The notes under the pieces are model-generated. The model had not been told where the DNA came from, made no database searches, and saw only the letters and a list, made by a program, of their open reading frames with translations. From NCBI GenBank assembly GCA_032622095.1, contig CP136066.1, forward strand, positions 173,975,164-174,039,163: 64,000 nt of DNA, read 5' to 3'. This DNA is from Siphonodentalium dalli. Lineage: Eukaryota > Mollusca > Scaphopoda > Gadilida > Siphonodentaliidae. This document shows, piece after piece, positions 1 through 15,000 of the stretch. Every line of letters begins with the position of its first letter. The stretch's first letter is position 1. The translations under genes were made by a program, and so were the position numbers.

Positions 1-3000
1 ACCCCAAAATGACTCGTTCCCATCTAAATGTCAATATTAACATCAATGGCAAATTTCATGATGATCAGACGAGCAGTATGACCTGTAGCCCGCGCCAATG
101 GATTTAATTTTGAAATCCAAAATGGCTGCTGGCGGCCATGTTTTTTTACCGAATGACCTCAAAATGACTCGCTCCCATCTACATGTCAATGTCAACTTTC
201 ATGACAAATTTCATATTAAAAGATCAGACCAAAGGTATGACCTGTAGCCCGCGGGAAAGGAAATTGTTGACGGACATACGCACACACAGACACACGCACA
301 CACGGACGACGGACGCCAATCCATGGCAATAGCTCAAACTTACAAAGTAAGTTGAGCTAAAAATGGAAAAACTAGGAACCCTAACTCAGAACTAACGACC
401 ATAACTCACGTAAAAAAAAATCGGACAAACCTGGTTTTTGAACTCAATTAAGATATTGTTGTGAAAGATCTATATACCCAATATGAATGGAATCTGTTGA
501 AGGTTGTTCAAGTTATCGCTCTAACGGTTATAAAATTACTAAAAAATAGATTAATTCCCATCTACATGTCATTGTTGACATCCGTAACAAATTTCATGAA
601 GATCTGACCAAAGGTACGACCTGTAGCCCGTGCCAAATGATTTAGTCATGCAAAGAGTAAAATCCAAGATGGCTGCTGGTGGCCATGTTTTTGGCCGAAC
701 GACCCCAAAATGACTCGTTCCCATCTACATGTCAATATTAACATCCATGACAAATTTCATGATGATCAGACAAGCAGTATGACCTGTAGCCCGCGCCAAT
801 GGATTGAATTTTGAAATGCAAAATGGCCGCTGGCAGCCATGTTTTTTGGCCGAATGACCCAAAAAAAACGACCCGTTCCCATCTACATGTCATTTTTAAC
901 ATCCATGACAAATTTCATGAAGATCTGACCAAAGCTACGACCTGTAGCCCGCGCCAAAGGATTTAGTCGTGCAAAGAGTAAAATCCAAGATGGCTGCTGG
1001 CGGCCATGTTTTTTGGCCGAACGACCCCAAAATGACTCGTTCCCATCTAAATGTCAATATTAACATCAATGACAAATTTCATGATGATCAGACGAGCAGT
1101 ATGACCTGTAGCCCGCGCCAATGGATTTAATTTTGAAATCCAAAATGGCTGCTGGCGGCCATGTTTTTTTGCCGAATGACCTCAAAATGACTCGCTCCCA
1201 TCTACATGTCAATGTCAACTTTCATGACAAATTTCATATTAAAAGATCAGACCAAAGGTATGACCTGTAGCCCGCGGGAAAGGAAATTGTTGACGGACAT
1301 ACGCACACACAGACACACACACACACGGACGACGGACGCCAATCCATGGCAATAGCTCAAACTTACAAAGTAAGTTGAGCTAAAAATGGAAAAACTAGGA
1401 ACCCTAACTCAGAACTAACGACCATAACTCACGTAAAAAAAATCGGACAAACCTGGTTTTTGAACTCAATTAAGATATTGTTGTGAAAGATCTATATACC
1501 CAATATGAATGGAATCTGTTGAAGGTTGTTCAAGTTATCGCTCTAACGGTTATAAAATTACTAAAAAATAGATTAATTCCCATCTACATGTCATTGTTGA
1601 CATCCGTAACAAATTTCATGAAGATCTGACCAAAGGTACGACCTGTAGCCCGTGCCAAATGATTTAGTCATGCAAAGAGTAAAATCCAAGATGGCTGCTG
1701 GTGGCCATGTTTTTGGCCGAACGACCCCAAAATGACTCGTTCCCATCTACATGTCAATATTAACATCCATGACAAATTTCATGATGATCAGACAAGCAGT
1801 ATGACCTGTAGCCCGCGCCAATGGATTGAATTTTGAAATGCAAAATGGCCGCTGGCAGCCATGTTTTTTGGCCGAATGACCCAAAAAAAACGACCCGTTC
1901 CCATCTACATGTCATTTTTAACATCCATGACAAATTTCATGAAGATCTGACCAAAGCTACGACCTGTAGCCCGCGCCAAAGGATTTAGTCGTGCAAAGAG
2001 TAAAATCCAAGATGGCTGCTGGCGGCCATGTTTTTTTGCCGAACGACCCCAAAATGACTCGTTCCCATCTAAATGTCAATATTAACATCAATGGCAAATT
2101 TCATGATGATCAGACGAGCAGTATGACCTGTAGCCCGCGCCAATGGATTTAATTTTGAAATCCAAAATGGCTGCTGGCGGCCATGTTTTTTTACCGAATG
2201 ACCTCAAAATGACTCGCTCCCATCTACATGTCAATGTCAACTTTCATGACAAATTTCATATTAAAAGATCAGACCAAAGGTATGACCTGTAGCCCGCGGG
2301 AAAGGAAATTGTTGACGGACATACGCACACACAGACACACGCACACACGGACGACGGACGCCAATCCATGGCAATAGCTCAAACTTACAAAGTAAGTTGA
2401 GCTAAAAATGGAAAAACTAGGAACCCTAACTCAGAACTAACGACCATAACTCACGTAAAAAAAAATCGGACAAACCTGGTTTTTGAACTCAATTAAGATA
2501 TTGTTGTGAAAGATCTATATACCCAATATGAATGGAATCTGTTGAAGGTTGTTCAAGTTATCGCTCTAACGGTTATAAAATTACTAAAAAATAGATTAAT
2601 TCCCATCTACATGTCATTGTTGACATCCGTAACAAATTTCATGAAGATCTGACCAAAGGTACGACCTGTAGCCCGTGCCAAATGATTTAGTCATGCAAAG
2701 AGTAAAATCCAAGATGGCTGCTGGTGGCCATGTTTTTGGCCGAACGACCCCAAAATGACTCGTTCCCATCTACATGTCAATATTAACATCCATGACAAAT
2801 TTCATGATGATCAGACAAGCAGTATGACCTGTAGCCCGCGCCAATGGATTGAATTTTGAAATGCAAAATGGCCGCTGGCAGCCATGTTTTTTGGCCGAAT
2901 GACCCAAAAAAAACGACCCGTTCCCATCTACATGTCATTTTTAACATCCATGACAAATTTCATGAAGATCTGACCAAAGCTACGACCTGTAGCCCGCGCC

Positions 3001-6000
3001 AAAGGATTTAGTCGTGCAAAGAGTAAAATCCAAGATGGCTGCTGGCGGCCATGTTTTTTGGCCGAACGACCCCAAAATGACTCGTTCCCATCTAAATGTC
3101 AATATTAACATCAATGACAAATTTCATGATGATCAGACGAGCAGTATGACCTGTAGCCCGCGCCAATGGATTTAATTTTGAAATCCAAAATGGCTGCTGG
3201 CGGCCATGTTTTTTTGCCGAATGACCTCAAAATGACTCGCTCCCATCTACATGTCAATGTCAACTTTCATGACAAATTTCATATTAAAAGATCAGACCAA
3301 AGGTATGACCTGTAGCCCGCGGGAAAGGAAATTGTTGACGGACATACGCACACACAGACACACACACACACGGACGACGGACGCCAATCCATGGCAATAG
3401 CTCAAACTTACAAAGTAAGTTGAGCTAAAAATGGAAAAACTAGGAACCCTAACTCAGAACTAACGACCATAACTCACGTAAAAAAAATCGGACAAACCTG
3501 GTTTTTGAACTCAATTAAGATATTGTTGTGAAAGATCTATATACCCAATATGAATGGAATCTGTTGAAGGTTGTTCAAGTTATCGCTCTAACGGTTATAA
3601 AATTACTAAAAAATAGATTAATTCCCATCTACATGTCATTGTTGACATCCGTAACAAATTTCATGAAGATCTGACCAAAGGTACGACCTGTAGCCCGTGC
3701 CAAAGGATTTTAGTCATGCAAAGAGTAAATTCCAAGATGGCTGCTGACCAGTGGCCATTTCTTTTGGCCGAACAACCCCATAAAGACTCGTTCCCATCTA
3801 CATGTCAATATTAACATCCATGACAAATTTCATGATGATCAGACTAGCAGTATGACCTGTAGCCCGCGCCAATGGATTGAATTTTGAAATCCAAAATGGC
3901 CGCTGGTGGCCATGTTTTTTGGCCGAATGACCCCAAAATGACTCGTTCCCATCAACATGTCATTGTTAACATCCATGACAAATTTCATGAAGATCTGACC
4001 AAAGCTACGACCTGTAGCCCGCGCCAAACGATTTAGTCATGCAAAGAGTAAAATCCAAGATGGCTCCTTGCGGCCATGTTTTTACGCCGAATGACCCCAA
4101 AATGACTCGTTCCCATCTACATGTCATTGTTAACATCCATGACAAATTTCATGAAGATCTGACCAAAGCTACGACCTGTAGCCCGTGCCAAAGGATTTAG
4201 TCATGCAAAGAGTAAAATCCAAGATGGCTGCTGGAGGCCATGTTTTTGGCCGAACGACCCCAAAATGACTCGTTCACATCTACATGTCAATATTAACATC
4301 CATGACAAATTTCATGATGATCAGACAAGCAGTATGACCTGTAGCCCGCGCCAATGGATTGAATTTTGAAATGCAAAATGGCCGCTGGCAGCCATGTTTT
4401 TTGGCCGAATGACCCAAAAAAAACGACCCGTTCCCATCTACATGTCATTTTTAACATCCATGACAAATTTCATGAAGATCTGACCAAAGCTACGACCTGT
4501 AGCCCGCGCCAAAGGATTTAGTCGTGCAAAGAGTAAAATCCAAGATGGCTGCTGGCGGCCATGTTTTTTGGCCGAACGACCCCAAAATGACTCGTTCCCA
4601 TCTAAATGTCAATATTAACATCAATGACAAATTTCATGATGATCAGACGAGCAGTATGACCTGTAGCCCGCGCCAATGGATTTAATTTTGAAATCCAAAA
4701 TGGCTGCTGGCGGCCATGTTTTTTTGCCGAATGACCTCAAACTGACTCGCTCCCATCTACATGTCAATGTCAACTTTCATGACAAATTTCATATTAAAAG
4801 ATCAGACCAAAGGTATGACCTGTAGCCCGCGGGAAAGGAAATTGTTGACGGACATACGCACACACAGACACACGCACACACGGACGACGGACGCCAATCC
4901 ATGACAATAGCTCAAACTTACAAAGTAAGTTGAGCTAAAAATGGAAAAACTAGGAACCCTAACTCAGAACTAACGACCATAACTCACGTAAAAAAAAATC
5001 GGACAAACCTGGTTTTTGAACTCAATTAAGATATTGTTTTGAAAGATCTATATACCCAATATGAATGGAATCTGTTGAAGGTTGTTCAAGTTATCGCTCT
5101 AACGGTTATAAAATTACTAAAAAATAGATTAATTCCCATCTACATGTCATTGTTGACATCCGTAACAAATTTCATGAAGATCTGACCAAAGGTACGACCT
5201 GTAGCCCGTGCCAAAGGATTTAGTCATGCAAAGAGTAAAATCCAAGATGGCTGCTGGTGGCCATGTTTTTGGCCGAACGACCCCAAAATGACTCGTTCCC
5301 ATCTACATGTCAATATTAACATCCATGACAAATTTCATGATGATCAGACAAGCAGTATGACCTGTAGCCCGCGCCAATGGATTGAATTTTGAAATGCAAA
5401 ATGGCCGCTGGCAGCCATGTTTTTTGGCCGAATGACCCAAAAAAAACGACCCGTTCCCATCTACATGTCATTTTTAACATCCATGACAAATTTCATGAAG
5501 ATCTGACCAAAGCTACGACCTGTAGCCCGCGCCAAAGGATTTAGTCGTGCAAAGAGTAAAATCCAAGATGGCTGCTGGCGGCCATGTTTTTTGGCCGAAC
5601 GACCCCAAAATGACTCGTTCCCATCTAAATGTCAATATTAACATCAATGACAAATTTCATGATGATCAGACGAGCAGTATGACCTGTAGCCCGCGCCAAT
5701 GGATTTAATTTTGAAATCCAAAATGGCTGCTGGCGGCCATGTTTTTATGCCGAATGACCTCAAAATGACTCGCTCCCATCTACATGTCAATGTCAACTTT
5801 CATGACAAATTTCATATTAAAAGATCAGACCAAAGGTATGACCTGTAGCCCGCGGGAAAGGAAATTGTTGACGGACATACGCACACACAGACACACGCAC
5901 ACACGGACGACGGACGCCAATCCATGGCAATAGCTCAAACTTACAAAGTAAGTTGAGCTAAAAATGGAAAAACTAGGAACCCTAACTCAGAACTAACGAC

Positions 6001-9000
6001 CATAACTCACGTAAAAAAAAATCGGACAAACCTGGTTTTTGAACTCAATTAAGATATTGTTGTGAAAGATCTATATACCCAATATGAATGGAATCTGTTG
6101 AAGGTTGTTCAAGTTATCGCTCTAACGGTTATAAAATTACTAAAAAATAGATTAATTCCCATCTACATGTCATTGTTGACATCCGTAACAAATTTCATGA
6201 AGATCTGACCAAAGGTACGACCTGTAGCCCGTGCCAAAGGATTTTAGTCATGCAAAGAGTAAATTCCAAGATGGCTGCTGACCAGTGGCCATTTTTTTTG
6301 GCCGAACAACCCCAAAATGACTCGTTCCCATCTACATGTCAATATTAACATCCATGACAAATTTCATGATGATCAGACTAGCAGTATGACCTGTAGCCCG
6401 CGCCAATGGATTGAATTTTGAAATCCAAAATGGCCGCTGGTGGCCATGTTTTTTGGCCGAATGACCCCAAAATGACTCGTTCCCATTTACATTCCAATTT
6501 CAACAGTCATGACAAATTTTATGATGATCAGACTAAAGGTACGACATGTAGCCCGTGCTAAAGGATTTAGTCATACAAAGAGTAAAATCCAAGATGGCTG
6601 CTGGCGGCCATGTTTTTTGGCCGAATGACCCCAAAATGACTCGTTCCCATCTACATGTCATTATTAACATTCATGACAAATTTTATGATGATCAGACTAA
6701 AAGTAGGACCTGTAGCCCGTGCTAAAGAATTTAGTCATACAAAGAGTAAAATCCAAGATGGCTGATGGCGACCATGTTTTTTGGCCGAATGACCCCAAAA
6801 TGACTCGTTCCCATCAACATGTCATTGTTAACATCCATGACAAATTTCATGAAAATCTGACCAAAGCTACGACCTGTAGCCCGCGCCAAACGATTTAGTC
6901 ATGCAAAGAGTAAAATCCAAGATGGCTCCTTGCGGCCATGTTTTTACGCCGAATGACCCCAAAATGACTCGTTCCCATCTACATGTCATTGTTAACATCC
7001 ATGACAAATTTCATGAAGATCTGACCAAAGCTACGACCTGTAGCCCGTGCCAAAGGATTTAGTCATGCAAAGAGTAAAATCCAAGATGGCTGCTGGTGGC
7101 CATGTTTTTGGCCGAACGACCCCAAAATGACTCGTTCCCATCTACATGTCAATATTAACATCCATGACAAATTTCATGATGATCAGACAAGCAGTATGAC
7201 CTGTAGCCCGCGCCAATGGATTGAATTTTGAAATGCAAAATGGCCGCTGGCAGCCATGTTTTTTGGCCGAATGACCCCAAAAAAACGACCCGTTCCCATC
7301 TACATGTCATTTTTAACATCCATGACAAATTTCATGAAGATCTGACCAAAGCTACGACCTGTAGCCCGCGCCAAAGGATTTAGTCGTGCAAAGAGTAAAA
7401 TCCAAGATGGCTGCTGGCGGCCATGTTTTTTGGCCGAACGACCCCAAAATGACTCGTTCCCATCTAAATGTCAATATTAACATCAATGACAAATTTCATG
7501 ATGATCAGACGAGCAGTATGACCTGTAGCCCGCGCCAATGGATTTAATTTTGAAATCCAAAATGGCTGCTGGCGGCCATGTTTTTTTGCCGAATGACCTC
7601 AAACTGACTCGCTCCCATCTACATGTCAATGTCAACTTTCATGACAAATTTCATATTAAAAGATCAGACCAAAGGTATGACCTGTAGCCCGCGGGAAAGG
7701 AAATTGTTGACGGACATACGCACACACAGACACACGCACACACGGACGACGGACGCCAATCCATGGCAATAGCTCAAACTTACAAAGTAAGTTGAGCTAA
7801 AAATGGAAAAACTAGGAACCCTAACTCAGAACTAACGACCATAACTCACGTAAAAAAAAATCGGACAAACCTGGTTTTTGAACTCAATTAAGATATTGTT
7901 GTGAAAGATCTATATACCCAATATGAATGGAATCTGTTGAAGGTTGTTCAAGTTATCGCTCTAACGGTTATAAAATTACTAAAAAATAGATTAATTCCCA
8001 TCTACATGTCATTGTTGACATCCGTAACAAATTTCATGAAGATCTGACCAAAGGTACGACCTGTAGCCCGTGCCAAAGGATTTTAGTCATGCAAAGAGTA
8101 AATTCCAAGATGGCTGCTGACCAGTGGCCATTTTTTTTGGCCGAACAACCCCAAAATGACTCGTTCCCATCTACATGTCAATATTAACATCCATGACAAA
8201 TTTCATGATGATCAGACTAGCAGTATGACCTGTAGCCCGCGCCAATGGATTGAATTTTGAAATCCAAAATGGCCGCTGGTGGCCATGTTTTTTGGCCGAA
8301 TGACCCCAAAATGACTCGTTCCCATCAACATGTCATTGTTAACATCCATGACAAATTTCATGAAGATCTGACCAAAGCTACGACCTGTAGCCCGCGCCAA
8401 ACGATTTAGTCATGCAAAGAGTAAAATCCAAGATGGCTGCTTGCGGCCATGTTTTTACGCCGAATGACCCCAAAATGACTCGTTCCCATCTACATGTCAT
8501 TGTTAACATCCATGACAAATTTCATGAAGATCTGACCAAAGCTACGACCTGTAGCCCGTGCCAAAGGATTTAGTCATGCAAAGAGTAAAATCCAAGATGG
8601 CTGCTGGTGGCCATGTTTTTGGCCGAACGACCCCAAAATGACTCGTTCCCATCTACATGTCAATATTAACATCCATGACAAATTTCATGATGATCAGACA
8701 AGCAGTATGACCTGTAGCCCGCGCCAATGGATTGAATTTTGAAATGCAAAATGGCCGCTGGCAGCCATGTATTTTGGCCGAATGACCCAAAAAAAACGAC
8801 CCGTTCCCATCTACATGTCATTTTTAACATCCATGACAAATTTCATGAAGATCTGACCAAAGCTACGACCTGTAGCCCGCGCCAAAGGATTTAGTCGTGC
8901 AAAGAGTAAAATCCAAGATGGCTGCTGGCGGCCATGTTTTTTTGCCGAACGACCCCAAAATGACTCGTTCCCATCTAAATGTCAATATTAACATCAATGG

Positions 9001-12000
9001 CAAATTTCATGATGATCAGACGAGCAGTATGACCTGTAGCCCGCGCCAATGGATTTAATTTTGAAATCCAAAATGGCTGCTGGCGGCCATGTTTTTTTAC
9101 CGAATGACCTCAAAATGACTCGCTCCCATCTACATGTCAATGTCAACTTTCATGACAAATTTCATATTAAAAGATCAGACCAAAGGTATGACCTGTAGCC
9201 CGCGGGAAAGGAAATTGTTGACGGACATACGCACACACAGACACACGCACACACGGACGACGGACGCCAATCCATGGCAATAGCTCAAACTTACAAAGTA
9301 AGTTGAGCTAAAAATGGAAAAACTAGGAACCCTAACTCAGAACTAACGACCATAACTCACGTAAAAAAAAATCGGACAAACCTGGTTTTTGAACTCAATT
9401 AAGATATTGTTTTGAAAGATCTATATACCCAATATGAATGGAATCTGTTGAAGGTTGTTCAAGTTATCGCTCTAACGGTTATAAAATTACTAAAAAATAG
9501 ATTAATTCCCATCTACATGTCATTGTTGACATCCGTAACAAATTTCATGAAGATCTGACCAAAGGTACGACCTGTAGCCCGTGCCAAATGATTTAGTCAT
9601 GCAAAGAGTAAAATCCAAGATGGCTGCTGGTGGCCATGTTTTTGGCCGAACGACCCCAAAATGACTCGTTCCCATCTACATGTCAATATTAACATCCATG
9701 ACAAATTTCATGATGATCAGACAAGCAGTATGACCTGTAGCCCGCGCCAATGGATTGAATTTTGAAATGCAAAATGGCCGCTGGCAGCCATGTTTTTTGG
9801 CCGAATGACCCAAAAAAAACGACCCGTTCCCATCTACATGTCATTTTTAACATCCATGACAAATTTCATGAAGATCTGACCAAAGCTACGACCTGTAGCC
9901 CGCGCCAAAGGATTTAGTCGTGCAAAGAGTAAAATCCAAGATGGCTGCTGGCGGCCATGTTTTTTGGCCGAACGACCCCAAAATGACTCGTTCCCATCTA
10001 AATGTCAATATTAACATCAATGACAAATTTCATGATGATCAGACGAGCAGTATGACCTGTAGCCCGCGCCAATGGATTTAATTTTGAAATCCAAAATGGC
10101 TGCTGGCGGCCATGTTTTTTTGCCGAATGACCTCAAAATGACTCGCTCCCATCTACATGTCAATGTCAACTTTCATGACAAATTTCATATTAAAAGATCA
10201 GACCAAAGGTATGACCTGTAGCCCGCGGGAAAGGAAATTGTTGACGGACATACGCACACACAGACACACACACACACGGACGACGGACGCCAATCCATGG
10301 CAATAGCTCAAACTTACAAAGTAAGTTGAGCTAAAAATGGAAAAACTAGGAACCCTAACTCAGAACTAACGACCATAACTCACGTAAAAAAAATCGGACA
10401 AACCTGGTTTTTGAACTCAATTAAGATATTGTTGTGAAAGATCTATATACCCAATATGAATGGAATCTGTTGAAGGTTGTTCAAGTTATCGCTCTAACGG
10501 TTATAAAATTACTAAAAAATAGATTAATTCCCATCTACATGTCATTGTTGACATCCGTAACAAATTTCATGAAGATCTGACCAAAGGTACGACCTGTAGC
10601 CCGTGCCAAAGGATTTAGTCATGCAAAGAGTAAAATCCAAGATGGCTGCTGGCGGCCATGTTTTTTGGCCGAACGACCCCAAAATGACTCGTTCCCATCT
10701 AAATGTCAATATTAACATCAATGACAAATTTCATGATGATCAGACGAGCAGTATGACCTGTAGCCCGCGCCAATGGATTTAATTTTGAAATCCAAAATGG
10801 CTGCTGGCGGCCATGTTTTTATGCCGAATGACCTCAAAATGACTCGCTCCCATCTACATGTCAATGTCAACTTTCATGACAAATTTCATATTAAAAGATC
10901 AGACCAAAGGTATGACCTGTAGCCCGCGGGAAAGGAAATTGTTGACGGACATACGCACACACAGACACACGCACACACGGACGACGGACGCCAATCCATG
11001 GCAATAGCTCAAACTTACAAAGTAAGTTGAGCTAAAAATGGAAAAACTAGGAACCCTAACTCAGAACTAACGACCATAACTCACGTAAAAAAAAATCGGA
11101 CAAACCTGGTTTTTGAACTCAATTAAGATATTGTTGTGAAAGATCTATATACCCAATATGAATGGAATCTGTTGAAGGTTGTTCAAGTTATCGCTCTAAC
11201 GGTTATAAAATTACTAAAAAATAGATTAATTCCCATCTACATGTCATTGTTGACATCCGTAACAAATTTCATGAAGATCTGACCAAAGGTACGACCTGTA
11301 GCCCGTGCCAAAGGATTTTAGTCATGCAAAGAGTAAATTCCAAGATGGCTGCTGACCAGTGGCCATTTTTTTTGGCCGAACAACCCCAAAATGACTCGTT
11401 CCCATCTACATGTCAATATTAACATCCATGACAAATTTCATGATGATCAGACTAGCAGTATGACCTGTAGCCCGCGCCAATGGATTGAATTTTGAAATCC
11501 AAAATGGCCGCTGGTGGCCATGTTTTTTGGCCGAATGACCCCAAAATGACTCGTTCCCATTTACATTCCAATTTCAACAGTCATGACAAATTTTATGATG
11601 ATCAGACTAAAGGTACGACATGTAGCCCGTGCTAAAGGATTTAGTCATACAAAGAGTAAAATCCAAGATGGCTGCTGGCGGCCATGTTTTTTGGCCGAAT
11701 GACCCCAAAATGACTCGTTCCCATCTACATGTCATTATTAACATTCATGACAAATTTTATGATGATCAGACTAAAAGTAGGACCTGTAGCCCGTGCTAAA
11801 GAATTTAGTCATACAAAGAGTAAAATCCAAGATGGCTGATGGCGACCATGTTTTTTGGCCGAATGACCCCAAAATGACTCGTTCCCATCAACATGTCATT
11901 GTTAACATCCATGACAAATTTCATGAAGATCTGACCAAAGCTACGACCTGTAGCCCGCGCCAAACGATTTAGTCATGCAAAGAGTAAAATCCAAGATGGC

Positions 12001-15000
12001 TCCTTGCGGCCATGTTTTTACGCCGAATGACCCCAAAATGACTCGTTCCCATCTACATGTCATTGTTAACATCCATGACAAATTTCATGAAGATCTGACC
12101 AAAGCTACGACCTGTAGCCCGTGCCAAAGGATTTAGTCATGCAAAGAGTAAAATCCAAGATGGCTGCTGGTGGCCATGTTTTTGGCCGAACGACCCCAAA
12201 ATGACTCGTTCCCATCTACATGTCAATATTAACATCCATGACAAATTTCATGATGATCAGACAAGCAGTATGACCTGTAGCCCGCGCCAATGGATTGAAT
12301 TTTGAAATGCAAAATGGCCGCTGGCAGCCATGTTTTTTGGCCGAATGACCCCAAAAAAACGACCCGTTCCCATCTACATGTCATTTTTAACATCCATGAC
12401 AAATTTCATGAAGATCTGACCAAAGCTACGACCTGTAGCCCGCGCCAAAGGATTTAGTCGTGCAAAGAGTAAAATCCAAGATGGCTGCTGGCGGCCATGT
12501 TTTTTGGCCGAACGACCCCAAAATGACTCGTTCCCATCTAAATGTCAATATTAACATCAATGACAAATTTCATGATGATCAGACGAGCAGTATGACCTGT
12601 AGCCCGCGCCAATGGATTTAATTTTGAAATCCAAAATGGCTGCTGGCGGCCATGTTTTTTTGCCGAATGACCTCAAACTGACTCGCTCCCATCTACATGT
12701 CAATGTCAACTTTCATGACAAATTTCATATTAAAAGATCAGACCAAAGGTATGACCTGTAGCCCGCGGGAAAGGAAATTGTTGACGGACATACGCACACA
12801 CAGACACACGCACACACGGACGACGGACGCCAATCCATGGCAATAGCTCAAACTTACAAAGTAAGTTGAGCTAAAAATGGAAAAACTAGGAACCCTAACT
12901 CAGAACTAACGACCATAACTCACGTAAAAAAAAATCGGACAAACCTGGTTTTTGAACTCAATTAAGATATTGTTGTGAAAGATCTATATACCCAATATGA
13001 ATGGAATCTGTTGAAGGTTGTTCAAGTTATCGCTCTAACGGTTATAAAATTACTAAAAAATAGATTAATTCCCATCTACATGTCATTGTTGACATCCGTA
13101 ACAAATTTCATGAAGATCTGACCAAAGGTACGACCTGTAGCCCGTGCCAAATGATTTAGTCATGCAAAGAGTAAAATCCAAGATGGCTGCTGGTGGCCAT
13201 GTTTTTGGCCGAACGACCCCAAAATGACTCGTTCCCATCTACATGTCAATATTAACATCCATGACAAATTTCATGATGATCAGACAAGCAGTATGACCTG
13301 TAGCCCGCGCCAATGGATTGAATTTTGAAATGCAAAATGGCCGCTGGCAGCCATGTTTTTTGGCCGAATGACCCAAAAAAAACGACCCGTTCCCATCTAC
13401 ATGTCATTTTTAACATCCATGACAAATTTCATGAAGATCTGACCAAAGCTACGACCTGTAGCCCGCGCCAAAGGATTTAGTCGTGCAAAGAGTAAAATCC
13501 AAGATGGCTGCTGGCGGCCATGTTTTTTGGCCGAACGACCCCAAAATGACTCGTTCCCATCTAAATGTCAATATTAACATCAATGACAAATTTCATGATG
13601 ATCAGACGAGCAGTATGACCTGTAGCCCGCGCCAATGGATTTAATTTTGAAATCCAAAATGGCTGCTGGCGGCCATGTTTTTTTGCCGAATGACCTCAAA
13701 ATGACTCGCTCCCATCTACATGTCAATGTCAACTTTCATGACAAATTTCATATTAAAAGATCAGACCAAAGGTATGACCTGTAGCCCGCGGGAAAGGAAA
13801 TTGTTGACGGACATACGCACACACAGACACACGCACACACGGACGACGGACGCCAATCCATGGCAATAGCTCAAACTTACAAAGTAAGTTGAGCTAAAAA
13901 TGGAAAAACTAGGAACCCTAACTCAGAACTAACGACCATAACTCACGTAAAAAAAAATCGGACAAACCTGGTTTTTGAACTCAATTAAGATATTGTTGTG
14001 AAAGATCTATATACCCAATATGAATGGAATCTGTTGAAGGTTGTTCAAGTTATCGCTCTAACGGTTATAAAATTACTAAAAAATAGATTAATTCCCATCT
14101 ACATGTCATTGTTGACATCCGTAACAAATTTCATGAAGATCTGACCAAAGGTACGACCTGTAGCCCGTGCCAAAGGATTTTAGTCATGCAAAGAGTAAAT
14201 TCCAAGATGGCTGCTGACCAGTGGCCATTTCTTTTGGCCGAACAACCCCATAATGACTCGTTCCCATCTACATGTCAATATTAACATCCATGACAAATTT
14301 CATGATGATCAGACTAGCAGTATGACCTGTAGCCCGCGCCAATGGATTGAATTTTGAAATCCAAAATGGCCGCTGGTGGCCATGTTTTTTGGCCGAATGA
14401 CCCCAAAATGACTCGTTCCCATCAACATGTCATTGTTAACATCCATGACAAATTTCATGAAGATCTGACCAAAGCTACGACCTGTAGCCCGTGCCAAACG
14501 ATTTAGTCATGCAAAGAGTAAAATCCAAGATGGCTCCTTGCGGCCATGTTTTTACGCCGAATGACCCCAAAATGACTCGTTCCCATCTACATGTCATTGT
14601 TAACATCCATGACAAATTTCATGAAGATCTGACCAAAGCTACGACCTGTAGCCCGTGCCAAAGGATTTAGTCATGCAAAGAGTAAAATCCAAGATGGCTG
14701 CTGGTGGCCATGTTTTTGGCCGAACGACCCCAAAATGACTCGTTCACATCTACATGTCAATATTAACATCCATGACAAATTTCATGATGATCAGACAAGC
14801 AGTATGACCTGTAGCCCGCGCCAATGGATTGAATTTTGAAATGCAAAATGGCCGCTGGCAGCCATGTTTTTTGGCCGAATGACCCAAAAAAAACGACCCG
14901 TTCCCATCTACATGTCATTTTTAACATCCATGACAAATTTCATGAAGATCTGACCAAAGCTACGACCTGTAGCCCGCGCCAAAGGATTTAGTCGTGCAAA

